21,606 nucleotides of DNA from assembly GCA_003427395.1 (NCBI GenBank), contig BFEA01000626.1, forward strand, positions 666,491 through 688,096. The letters are read 5' to 3'. Under the pieces are notes generated by a model. The model was not told where the DNA came from and ran no database searches. It was given only the letters and a program-made list of their open reading frames with translations. This stretch comes from Chara braunii (lineage: Eukaryota > Streptophyta > Charophyceae > Charales > Characeae). Shown piece by piece: positions 7,552 through 16,022 of the stretch; position 1 is the first letter of the stretch, and every line of letters starts with the position of its first letter. The position numbers and the translations under genes were made by a program.

Positions 7552-7647
7552 TGCATATATTGTGGTGACTCTGCCCACATAGTTAAATTTTGTCCAAAGT
7601 ATAGAGAGGCCCGATGGGCTGCCCAGGGGTCAAAAGGCAGCTGCCGG
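7552..7647 (+). pseudogene. Gag nucleocapsid zinc knuckle beyond the stop codon
   Basis: In the same frame as gag and immediately after its TAG, the DNA encodes CIYCGDSAHIVKFC, a perfect C-X2-C-X4-H-X4-C knuckle. The frame runs 32 codons to TAG at 7648. Such knuckles bind packaged RNA at the C-terminus of Gag. It could be reached only by readthrough of the TAG or was joined to gag before a nonsense mutation. No separate start codon serves it. Confidence 0.85.
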
Positions 7648-7706
7648 TAGGGGTAGCAACTGCCCCTACCATAAGGCCATGTGGGGAAATGAGCGCGAGC
7701 TGGTAG

Positions 7707-8315
7707 GAAACTCCTACACCACATGCGCCTATGGCAGAGGTTGCAGGTTGGTGCCTAGATAGCTGTCCAGAGACCACTTGTGTTAAGGTCTCTCTAGGCA
7801 CTTCCCTCACAGGCGTGGCCGATGAGCCGAAGGAGAGGATGCCCGTCTGGGCCAAGATGAAGAAGGAGCATAGAGGACAGCTAGTTTTAGTAGATGTAGA
7901 GATTTTCAGAGGTAGAGTAGGGGCCCTAGTAGATAGTGGGGCCACGCGCAGCTATATCAGTAGAAAGGCGCTGCAGAAGTTGAAGTTGGGGCTAAAAGTC
8001 CAGAAATTAGCAGACCCCATAGTGAGTATCCTCGCAGACAATCGCACGATGCGAGTAGAGGATTATGTAGAGGGAGTCCAAGCGTACTTTCGCCTACAGA
8101 AAGATGGGAAGGTGGAGAAAGTTCTCCATTCCCTGACTCTCCTCGTAGAGGGCAACCTTCCTTTTGACATAGTCCTAGGAATGGACTGGGGAGAGGCAGC
8201 AGGGGCCACACTCCATTTGAGAGAGCATGAGTGTAGGCTCCCTATCCCGTTAGGCGGGGTCAAGACTGCCCATTTGTTCCATGTGTCAGGAGTAGATAAC
8301 TCCCTGGCGCATTGA
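7707..8315 (+). CDS. Aspartic protease (retropepsin) region of Pol
   Basis: This protease would cut the polyprotein during particle maturation. The frame opens after TAG at 7704-7706 with the first ATG at 7731, in a different phase from gag. The active-site triad is in ALVDSGATRSYIS (Asp68 from the ATG at 7731). VEGNLPFDIVLGMDW near residue 150 is the conserved C-terminal motif of gypsy-type retropepsins. The region ends at TGA 8313-8315, yet RT continues in the same phase beyond it, so protease and RT were one frame. How it was linked to gag is unclear, because the 60 bases after the knuckle have stops in several frames. Confidence 0.85.
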   Translation, partial: ETPTPHAPMAEVAGWCLDSCPETTCVKVSLGTSLTGVADEPKERMPVWAKMKKEHRGQLVLVDVEIFRGRVGALVDSGATRSYISRKALQKLKLGLKVQKLADPIVSILADNRTMRVEDYVEGVQAYFRLQKDGKVEKVLHSLTLLVEGNLPFDIVLGMDWGEAAGATLHLREHECRLPIPLGGVKTAHLFHVSGVDNSLAH

Positions 8316-10340
8316 TGCCTTAGTGCTCTTGCATTTGCAAGGTTAGTGAAGAAGGAGCAGCTAGAAAAACAGGTTTTTGTAGCCTATGTTAGGCCAGTGA
8401 CTGAGCCTAAAGAGGAGAAACCTATAGACCCTGCTATTGCCAAGCTGCTGGAAGAGTTTACAGACTTAGCTAAGTCGCCAACAGGAGTAGTACCGCGGCC
8501 ATTCCAGCACTGCATTGAGATAGAGCCTGGCAGTAGGACTCCTGAAGGAGCAGTTAAAGAGGAGAAACCTATAGACCCTGCTATTGCCAAGCTGCTGGAA
8601 GAGTTTACAGACTTAGCTAAGTCGCCAACAGGAGTAGTACCGCGGCCAATCCAGCACCGCATTGAGATAGAGCCTGGCAGTAGGACTCCTAAAGGAGCAG
8701 TTTATAGGATGTCCCCGCGGGAATTGGAGCAGTTGCGCAAGCAATTAGACGAGCTCCTAGAGAAGCCTTGGATTAGACTCAGTTCGTCTCCATTTGGAGC
8801 ACCTGTTCTATTTGTCCCCAAGAAGGAGGGAGAGCTCGAAATGTGTATAGACTATAGGGGTCTCAATGCTATCACTGTGAAGAATGCAAAGACTCTGCCC
8901 CGTATAGATGATCTTTTAGATCGGGTGCAAGGTTGCAAATATTTTTCAAAGATAGACTTGAAGTCCGGATATCATCAGATAGAGGTCCATCCTGATGATC
9001 AGTATAAGACCGCGTTCCGGACTAGATATGGGCACTACGAGTTTATAGTTATGCCCTTTGGACTAACCAATGCGCCAACAACTTTTCAGCGTTGTATGAA
9101 TGACTTGTTTAGGTCGTGGTTGGACAAGTTTGTAGTAGTCTATTTAGATGACATTCTAGTGTTCAATAGAACCCTCCAGGAGCATGAGGGTCATCTAAGG
9201 CAGGTCTTGGAGAAGCTTAGGGAGGCTAACTTCAAGATCAACGCGAAGAAGTGTGAATGGGCAAAGACCCAAGTTCTGTATTTAGGCCATGTCTTAGACG
9301 AAGACGACATCAAACCAGAAGATTGTAAGATTGCAGCGATTAGAGATTGGCCTATACCCCGCACGTTGACAGAATTGCGGTCGATCTTAGGCCTAGCTAA
9401 CTACTACAGGAAGTTTGTTAGGAACTTCTCCACCATCGCTACTCCCCTTCGCAGGTTGCTGAAGAAAGAAACAATCTGGAAGTGGGATAAGGACTGCACG
9501 TCTGCCATGAAGAAGTTGAAAAATGCATTGATAGAGTACCCAGTCCTTAAGGTAGCCGATCCGTCCTTGCCTTTCGTTGTCACCACTGACGCGAGCCAGT
9601 ATGGTATAGGTGTTGTATTACAGCAAGACGATGGCAATGGATATAGACCCGTAGAGTTCATGTCTGCTAGGATGCCTTCAGAAAAGGTAGTGACATCTAC
9701 CTACGAGAGGGAACTCTACGCTCTCAGGCAAGCATTAGAGCACTTCAAAGTCTATTCAGACCACGAGACATTAAGGTGGTTGAAGACTCAGGCCAAGATG
9801 ACACCTAAGCTGACTAGGTGGGCCGCAGAGCTAAACCAATATGATTTGGAGCTCAAACCCGGCAAAGGGAAGTATAATGTAGTTGCGGACGCTCTGAGTA
9901 GGAGAGCTGATTACTTTGGAGCGATAGTTCATTATCTGGATATAGGGAGAGACCTGCAACAGAAAGTTAGGGAGGCGTATGCGCAGGACCCTATCTATAG
10001 TGACCTCCTCAAGAGAGTAAAGGAGGCCCCAAAGTTAGAACCAGACTACCGCACTACTGATGGGCTACTATCCGAGAAGACTAACGTAGTTGACCGATTG
10101 TGTGTTCCTAACAGTGAAGTGATTTGTAGTTTGATCCTAGGGGAATGCCACGATACCGAGGGACATTTTGGTTGGCAAAAGACTCTAGCTAACCTCATGC
10201 GCATGTACATATGGCCTGGGATGAAGGCCGACTGCATAGAGTATGTTTGCAGCTGTAAGGTCTGCCAGAGAAATAAAACCTCTATGTGTGCCCCTCTAGG
10301 TCTTCTCAGACCCTTGCCTATTCCTGATCAGTGTCCATTA
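8316..10340 (+). CDS. pol: Reverse transcriptase, RNase H and integrase N-terminus
   Basis: Copies element RNA into DNA inside the particle. The frame continues from protease after one TGA; no ATG supports a separate start, and the first codon of the open stretch at 8346 is GTG. A 147-bp tandem duplication (8409-8702) precedes RT. RT runs from about 8790 with PKKEGELEMCIDYRGLN, FSKIDLKSGYHQI, MPFGLTNAPTTFQ and the catalytic YLDD at 9141-9152. RNase H has the Asp of TTDAS (9588), the Glu of YERE (about 9711), YSDHE, and the Asp of VADALSR, but lacks 9 residues after ALEH. The integrase zinc domain follows at about 10140-10275 (HDTEGH and CKVCQRNK). The phase is lost near 10331-10346. Confidence 0.93.
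8409..8702 (+). repeat. 147-bp in-frame tandem duplication upstream of RT
   Basis: Units 8409-8555 and 8556-8702 are identical except for three substitutions by my count. Each encodes 49 residues beginning KEEKPIDPAIAKLLEEF. The second unit ends in the normal context leading to YRMSPREL. The first has Cys for Arg in the QHRIEIEPG motif. The near identity suggests a recent duplication or gene conversion. Confidence 0.95.
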
Positions 10341-10345
10341 ATTTT

Positions 10346-10969
10346 ATGGACACCCATGTCAAGAGTACGCACTACAAGAGCCAAGTCATGGTAATAGTTG
10401 ACAGATTTAGTAAGTATGTTGTTTTTATTCCTTTGCCCTCAGAGGCACGCACATAATTAGTTATTCAGAAGTTCTTTGATCATTGGGTCAGTGAACACGG
10501 GATTCCACGGTCTATAGTTAGTGATAGAGACACCCTGTTCACTAGTCAGAACTGGCAGGAGTTGATGAGAGTCTATGGCTCCAAGTTGTTGATGTCATCT
10601 GGCCCTCATCCAGAGACTAACGGTCAGACTGAACAAATGAATAAGATCCTGCAACAAGTTCTGCGTATGTACATTAGACCGGATCAGATCAATTGGGATG
10701 AGATGTTGCCCAAAGTAGCCAGTGCGTACAATGACAACATGCACCTGTCTACCTGTCACACTCCCAACGAGTTACACAAGTCCTTTAGACCACGTAGACC
10801 GTTTGAGGGACTTAACCGGGACCAGATTCACAAGCTACCGCTCGGTACTAGGGAGTTTTCGTTACAGCACGAGAAAGAGTTAGCTACTGCGGTAGAGAAC
10901 CTCAGGAAAGCCCAACACCGAATGATAGAACAAGCTAATAAGCACCGCGCCTGTCACAGTTTCAAGTAG
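10346..10969 (+). pseudogene. Integrase catalytic core, frameshifted and interrupted
   Basis: Would insert the cDNA into chromosomes. After a one-base-type phase change the core resumes at about 10346. The first catalytic Asp is at 10349, the second at 10523 (VSDRDTLF), and the Glu at 10631 (NGQTEQMN). The last two are separated by exactly 35 residues, the classic D,D(35)E spacing. TAA at 10454-10456 interrupts the core between the first and second Asp. The phase is lost again at about 10955, where the open frame ends in TAG at 10967-10969. An open stretch starting at ATG 10562 covers only the second half of the core. Confidence 0.9.
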
Positions 10970-11427
10970 GCGACCCGGTCTGGGTCAAGTCCAAAGAGTT
11001 TACTCCTAAGGAAAACATCTTGCAGAAGAAACTGCCCGCGTATAGAGGACCGTGACCAGTTCAGGAAGTCAAGGGCGGAGAGGATGGGCCGTCCTACACA
11101 GTAGAGATCCCAACACACCTCCACACCTACCCTGTGTTTCATGCCTCAAAGTTGTTGCCGTGTGTCACAAGTCAACAGTTCCCAACTAGAAGATCCATGA
11201 TTCCTCCAGACATGGACAAAAGGTACGACATTGACGGCATTGTAGGTGAAGACGTGTTCAGAACAGGAGGTAGAGGTCGTCCGCAGAAGCAATACAAGGT
11301 TCGGTTTGCTTATCAGGAACCAGAGGCCGACCGCTGGTTTACTAGAACAAAACTTCTAGAAACAGCTCCCGATGCAGTTAGAACCTACGAGAGAGATAAG
11401 AAAGGTAAAGGTCCTGCCTTGGACTGA
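10957..11427 (+). pseudogene. Integrase C-terminal tail with chromodomain
   Basis: In the third phase, the sequence resumes with QFQVGDPVWVKSKEF (10957 on), the GPY/F-type C-terminal module of gypsy integrases. TGA at 11053-11055 falls inside it, directly after the GP pair. The frame then runs through FHASKLLPC to YDIDGIVGEDVF at about 11224, and on to RPQKQYKVRFAYQEPEADRW and LLETAPDAVRTYE. That order and spacing match a chromodomain, which in chromoviruses directs integration to marked chromatin. The usual Trp of the VRW-type strand is Phe here. The frame ends with TGA at 11425-11427, about 40 bp before the 3' LTR. Confidence 0.8.
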
Positions 11428-11454
11428 GTCATTCTCGGAGGACCTCGAATTTAG

Positions 11455-11465
11455 GCCGGCGGGAG
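11455..11465 (+). promoter_or_regulatory. Weak polypurine tract before the 3' LTR
   Basis: GGCGGGAG directly precedes the TG of the 3' LTR at 11466, where the plus-strand primer is expected. It is short and interrupted by C, so this is a positional call. Confidence 0.4.
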
Positions 11466-12377
11466 TGAAACGGTTTTCATCTTTTAGCAGTGGCGAATGC
11501 AGGTCCAAGGGCTCAATCCCTAGTTCTCGCCTTACCTGTGTACAGTATCTGTGTCGACCCCGAGTGTTTGAACCCGTGACCTGTGTTTTGACAGTTGTTG
11601 TTGTCTCTCGTAGGTCTGTGCAGTGGTAGGGGTTCGATCTGTAGGTCTCTCGAGTAGGAGTCACAACCCTGTAGAGGTCATAGCTGTAGGGATCCTGAAA
11701 GGTCAAGGTCGTAGCTGCTACAGTACTCGAAAGGCCAAGTCCACGAACTTCCGGAAGGTCCGGAAGTGGCCTTTCGAAGCTGCTCACATTTGAGACAGAC
11801 GCAAGTGGGCAAGTGGTGGAGTCTACCCGTGCTGAGTCAACAGTCCCAGTCCCAGTCAGTCCTAGTCCAGTCCAGCAAGTACCGTATGGGACTGTGTGCA
11901 CCATGGGCATGGGAAAGGGCCAGACCAACGAGCTACAGACGTATAAATTGAGAGGCAGCAACCAGCCATTGATTCATTCCTGCGTAAGCCATGCGGAAGC
12001 GCTGCCATAGCGACTTGTGCGAGGTGGTCTGCAGTGAGTCGGAGGACGAAGTGGGCGAGAAGGAAGTTAGCCATAGCGATAGAGTTAGCAGCGGCCATAG
12101 CCGCCATAGCTGTAGGTGTGTGCAGGTGTGTGCGAGTGTACAGGGTGTTGCGTGTGGGATATCCAGGGTGGTCCGGTGTGTGAACAACAGTGTTGTGTGA
12201 GTGACGAACAGAGATTTGTATAGGCGCTGATGCGCCATAGCCATCTAAAGTGAGATTGTATCTGAACTGTGTTTTTGATCACCATATCTCTGAGTTTTGA
12301 GTGGGCGCTTGTCGCCAGTTTGCTGCACAACCTGTTTGCATGCATGTGAAGTGTGAATGAAAGCGAGTCTGATTGCA
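11466..12377 (+). repeat. 3' LTR of the main element
   Basis: It is collinear with 3417-4345: same TGAAACGG start, same hairpin (11727-11777), TATA box (11942-11948) and CCATAGC motifs. It ends CTGATTGCA, the canonical end. It lacks one 31-bp unit present in the 5' LTR and has a 10-base GTGCAGGTGT-type duplication near 12120. Scattered substitutions show the pair has diverged since insertion. Confidence 0.93.
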
Positions 12378-12381
12378 TCAT
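12378..12381. repeat. Target site duplication, right copy (TCAT)
   Basis: TCAT follows the 3' LTR and matches 3413-3416. The continuation ACTCCATGAGCACGAGG matches the uninterrupted repeat unit at 3146. Confidence 0.85.
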
Positions 12382-12466
12382 ACTCCATGAGCACGAGGTC
12401 AATCCTTCCCTTGCGCAGGGAAGTAATCAATGCCTCAGCTCAACGATTATATATACATTGGATCAT
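12382..12466 (+). repeat. Tandem repeat unit 2, right part
   Basis: It continues the 271-bp unit split by the element. ACTCCATGAGCACGAGG, ATCCTTCCCTTGC, GAAGTAATCAAT and GCTCAACGATTA match 3146-3212. Similarity fades near the expected unit end. Confidence 0.8.
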
Positions 12467-12487
12467 ATGTGCACTTTGAGATATGCA

Positions 12488-12675
12488 CACATCCCGGTAT
12501 AGGGACGCTGAGCCTGACTACCAGATCACGCATATCACATCATACTTAGGGTTCATTGTTGATAAGTTGGATAGCATAGGGCATCTGCACACATCATGGT
12601 ATAGGTACGCTGGGCCTGACTACCAGCCCATGCATCTCAAATCATACTTAGGGTTAATAGCTGATAAGTTGGATA
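12488..12675 (+). repeat. Tandem repeat of about 102 bp, two copies
   Basis: Both units start with ACACATC and share TATAGG(G/T)ACGCTG, CCTGACTACCAG, ATCATACTTAGGGTT and GATAAGTTGGATA. The TATAGGGACGCTG block occurs at 12498 and 12600, and again beyond the solo LTR at 13734 and 13787. One repeat family was therefore split by the solo LTR insertion. Confidence 0.75.
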
Positions 12676-13606
12676 TGCAATCAGACTCGTCATCTTCTCA
12701 ATCCGCACGCATGCAAACAAATAGCAAATGACTCTGGCGCTGGGCGCCCACATGATTCAGATACAAACTCGCTTCAGAATGGCTATGGCGGTTGAAAGCC
12801 TTTTCTTCACATACCAACTCAATGTTTACATCAATTGTTCACACACATTTGACTCCGGATCTCCCTGGATATTCCACACGCACTCACTCTGTACTATATA
12901 CACACTCACTCACACACTAAAACACTTACTGTATCCTATGGCGGCTATGGCAGCCTGCCACTATTGACTATGGACACTCTATCTTCTTCCTCAGCCCACT
13001 TCGACTTCGGGCATCTGCAGACCACCTCGCACAAGACGCGTGGGCAGCGCTTCCGCATGGCTCACGTAGGAATGAATGAATGGTTGGACGCTGCCTCTTG
13101 ATTTATACTTTTGTTGGTCACTGGTCTGCCCCTTTTCCACTGGGCCCTTGGTGCACACAATCCCACACGGTACTTGCTGACTGGACTAAGTGAGACTGAG
13201 ACTGGGTACCGCTGACTACGCAAGGGTGGACTCACCACTTGCCCACTTGCCTCTGGTCTGCTGTGAGCAACGTTCGAAAGGCCACTTCCGGACCTTCCGA
13301 AAGCCTGCGGACTTGGCCTTTCGAAACTGTAGCAGCTACGACCTTGACCTTTCAGGACTGTAGCAACTACGACCTTGACCTTTCAGAATTGCTACAGCAA
13401 CGACCTCTACACAACTATGACCCCTGCTTCGACAAGTCTACAGTTCAAATCCCGACAGCTAAAAAGTCCTACGACAGCTACCGAAACACAGGTCACGGGT
13501 TCAACACACACAGGGGTCGACTGGATATTGTACACGGGTGAGGTAAGGTCTAGGGATCGAGCCCTGGGATCTGCATTTGTGACTGCAAAGGTGAAAAACC
13601 GTTTCA
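12676..13606 (-). mobile_element. Solo LTR of a related gypsy element
   Basis: This is a complete reverse-oriented LTR of about 931 bp. On the plus strand it opens TGCAATCAGACTCG and closes CCGTTTCA, the reverse complement of the main LTR's ends. The TATA box (13101-13107), the hairpin region (13273-13326) and repeated GGTCAAGGTCGTAG units are recognisable. GATA flanks it on both sides (12672-12675 and 13607-13610), a perfect 4-bp target duplication. No internal domain remains, so it arose by LTR-LTR recombination. It is clearly divergent from the main element's LTRs. Confidence 0.92.
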
Positions 13607-14100
13607 GATAGGGTAGATAGGGTTTTTCATTCATGGGTCATATATTGATGAACATGTACAGACAATACAAACAATACATGATGCACAGTAAGACAATATT
13701 TGATGCACTGTATGACATATCCACACATCACCATATAGGGACGCTGGCCCCGATTGCCAACTGATAGATAACACAACGCATCTTTGTATAGGGACGCTGG
13801 ACCCGGTTTCCAGGAGGTGTAGCTCCCCATCAATAGATGGAGCCTTCGACGCTGGGGCCTACTTGACGAGGATGCTCTTATCACCTCGTTAAGTAGGTTT
13901 TTCCCGCATGTGAAGTTCAAAAAAAAAAAACGACAAGAGGATTTCATAAAGGAAATGGAGGAGATGGCAAGATGGCGAGGAAAAAGGAGAAGTAAAGGTA
14001 AATAAGAAATGGAGAAGAAAGAAGCGGAGGAGGATAGGAGGAGAAGAAAGAAGGGGGCAGAGGAATGGTGACGGTATAGCTTACACCCACAACACCTACT
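13607..14100. other. Older repeat DNA with short inverted repeats
   Basis: It contains two TATAGGGACGCTGG blocks (13734 and 13787). GCTCC...GGAGC arms lie around 13823-13844. CTTGACGAGG (13862-13871) pairs with CCTCGTTAAG (13884-13893) with one mismatch. An A tract of 12 follows at about 13919-13930, then purine-rich DNA. The A tract after a folded segment could be a retroposed tail, but no clear element start is visible. No gene is seen. Confidence 0.45.
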
Positions 14101-14230
14101 TTGAAGACTTCATGAGGGCTTTGGAAGGAAATGAAGCCCTCAAAACCTCTGACGCCATCCTAAATGTGGATGAGTATCACTGGAAAAGTGTAACCAACCT
14201 TAAGGCCAAGGTAGATGGCAACAGGCAAGT
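14101..14230 (+). other. Possible gene or gag fragment, unrecognised
   Basis: An open stretch encodes YFEDFMRALEGNEALKTSD followed by a Lys/Asp-rich peptide, with balanced protein-like composition up to about 14230. It runs into the 72-bp tandem repeat, where coding character is lost. It could be an exon remnant or a retroelement fragment. I do not recognise the family. Confidence 0.25.
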
Positions 14231-14372
14231 TGCTTCAAGCTCGCTAGTTGTAGGATCTCCACTAGTGGTTTCCTTGTATGTGTGGCCCACGACCTAGATC
14301 GTTGCTTGAAGATCGCTAGTTGTAGGGTCTCCTTTAGTGTTTTCCTTGCATATGTAGGCGAGGAGCTGATCA
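14229..14372 (+). repeat. 72-bp tandem repeat, two copies
   Basis: GTTGCTTCAAGCTCGCTAGT at 14229 and GTTGCTTGAAGATCGCTAGT at 14301 begin two units sharing TTGTAGG(A/G)TCTCC and TTTCCTTG. Divergence is moderate, so the duplication is old. Confidence 0.8.
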
Positions 14373-15585
14373 CCCTTTGGAAGTCTTGGACCGAGATGAA
14401 CAAGAAAAAAAAGGGCAATTGCAAGGAATATGAGCGAGAGCGATAGACAGATTTCCAGATTGCAAAAATCACGAAGTAGTCCAAATAGTCATGTACCAGC
14501 CAGAGAGCATAATGCACCAAGATACCATCCAAGTGAGAGCAATGCAATAAACTCGTGTGTCAATGTTGACGTTCTCTAACCACACCAAGACATTATCCAA
14601 TGTTGAAACTATTGTCTGGTGCCCAGCGCCCAGCCTATGCTACTCAACCTACCTACTCCTATCTACGTTTATACAACTGGATCACATCAAAGTTGAAGAC
14701 CAATGTACGTGACATCATCACCAATGCAGACCACCAGCATACACCAGGTACGTTCTCTCTTCTCTCCTCATCACACCTCGACACCCCACCTTGTGCGCCT
14801 CCTACCCGAAGACCACCACTGTCTTCACCTGCCAAGGCACGCTCAGCCCGGCTATGGCCACCGCAGCGCCCTCTCACCTCTTGCACCCACATGTGCCCTC
14901 GCCTGCCTGTTGAGCGCAGATTTGCATGGCGTTGCAGCAGTGTGGCCGCATTGCCTGCTCAAGCCAGAATGCCCCTGCTTGGGCAGGGCACTTTCCTTTA
15001 TGGAAAGTGCAGCTCTGTGTTTGGCTGCATGGGCCTGGCTGGACGAGTTTCCAATAGCTTTTAGTCGGGGCCCAGTGTTTGTGCCGAGGCCCACTTGCTG
15101 TTTCGGGCTTGGGCCCTTTGCAGTTGGGCACGTCCAGGCTGCTCTCCAGGCTCCAAGTGCTTGCTGCATTCTCATTGGCTCGCGGTAGATGTGTGACGAC
15201 AATTCCGCATTCTCATTGGCCCACGGCCTCTGCGTGATGTGTCGGCCTCCTACTGCGTGTGCCAGGGCGCAACTACCTGAGCCTTGGGCTCAACTGTACG
15301 TCGCACCTGCTTCTTCTGGAAAGAGCCCGGAGAGGCTCACGTTGCTCCGTAACCAACTGGCGTGCGGCAACTGAATAAGACCCCACTTATGAAAAATGTT
15401 GAAAATAGGCCTCGCGTCGATGTACAGGCCCCCCTTCACTTAGGGCGGACACGGGGCTTGCTGGGGTGCGCAGCCCAAAAGATTTGCATGCCGACAAGGG
15501 CCTAGCGAGGGCTCATTCCTCGCATACCATCCCCCTTAGCTTCGAAAGTACACTGAGATGCTTCTACGCAGGTGCCTTCCCCTTC
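14373..15585. other. No gene recognised; GC-rich middle with small repeats
   Basis: The middle (14750-15360) is GC-rich with overlapping frames on both strands and no recognisable domain. A 9-bp hairpin, GCACTTTCC/GGAAAGTGC, lies at 14988-15010. A 41-bp direct repeat starting GCATTCTCATTGG occurs at 15166 and 15207; each copy carries an inverted CCAAT motif. The segment could hold an old promoter or short exons, but nothing here decides it. Confidence 0.4.
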
Positions 15586-15800
15586 TCCAATCAGACTACT
15601 CTTCTTCGACACTCAGCATGCGTACAAACAGATGATGATCAAGATGGTGACTTGCACCCACACAAAGCTCAGAGACGACGTAGCCAAGAACACAGTTCAT
15701 ATTCCAACTGGTCTCGAATGACTATGGCGCACGTGCGCTCAACAAGATTCCCCCCCGATCAACTTTATTCCCAGCAACTTATTCGCACATTTGTTGACGG

Positions 15801-15828
15801 GTAAGGTAGAAAGAGTAAGGTAGAAAGA
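15801..15828 (+). repeat. 14-bp tandem duplication at the insertion edge
   Basis: GTAAGGTAGAAAGA occurs twice head to tail at the left edge of the foreign segment inside the LTR. It may be filler DNA made during end joining. Confidence 0.8.
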
Positions 15829-15833
15829 ATCGG

Positions 15834-15947
15834 ATATGACCCGCCGACGTAGCCAAGGGTTTCTGCGTTCAGTCAATCTACGCAGAGTGAATCGGTCCCT
15901 AAGGAAACCCCGAAAGGCGGCGCCGATGGGTACTAGAAAGTGACGAA
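15834..15947 (+). rRNA. Mitochondrial-type LSU rRNA fragment (nuclear insertion)
   Basis: GTAGCCAAGGGTTTCTGCGT, the stem TCTGCGT (15862-15868) / ACGCAGA (15880-15886), then ATCGGTCCCTAAGG, CCCCGAAAGGCGGCG and CCGATGGGTAC follow the order of a conserved middle segment of bacterial-type 23S rRNA. Bacterial and plastid genes read, from memory, AGCCAAGGGTTCCTGGG and GTCGGGACCTAAGGCGAGGC there. The present variant looks more like plant mitochondrial 26S. It is only about 110 bp, so it is a fragment transferred to the nucleus and not a working gene. The right edge could reach about 15978. Confidence 0.7.
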
Positions 15948-16005
15948 ATTTGAATTAAGCTCGCGCTACTCGCAACTCTGCATCTCCCTGGATGTCCTGC
16001 CCACG

Positions 16006-16022
16006 TACGCACACACACACAC
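16006..16022. repeat. (AC)n microsatellite
   Basis: A short AC run lies inside the truncated LTR and has no counterpart of that length in the other LTR copies. Confidence 0.8.

Larger units (their letters stand above)
3417..12377 (+). mobile_element. Full-length Ty3/gypsy chromovirus-type LTR retrotransposon, inactivated
   Basis: The element is about 8.96 kb: LTR, primer binding site, leader, gag, protease, RT, RNase H, integrase, chromodomain, LTR. The domain order places it in Ty3/gypsy, because integrase lies after RNase H. The terminal chromodomain marks it as a chromovirus. Coding capacity is broken by TAG (7549), a phase change between 7648 and 7707, TGA (8313), a frameshift at about 10331-10346, TAA (10454), a frameshift near 10955 and TGA (11053). 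It also has a 27-nt RNase H deletion and a 147-bp duplication. The two LTRs differ by scattered substitutions and a 31-bp copy-number change, so it is not a recent insertion. No env-like frame is present. Confidence 0.95.

Noticed and set aside
8384-8662. Minus-strand frame with a repeated peptide
   Set aside because: It is antisense to the 147-bp pol duplication.
10562-10969. Separate gene starting at an internal ATG
   Set aside because: It is the second half of the integrase core, in phase with the sequence upstream beyond TAA 10454.
14600-15188. Overlapping plus-strand frames of 154 and 161 codons
   Set aside because: They are Pro/Cys/Arg-rich with no domain, and similar frames exist on the other strand in this GC-rich DNA.
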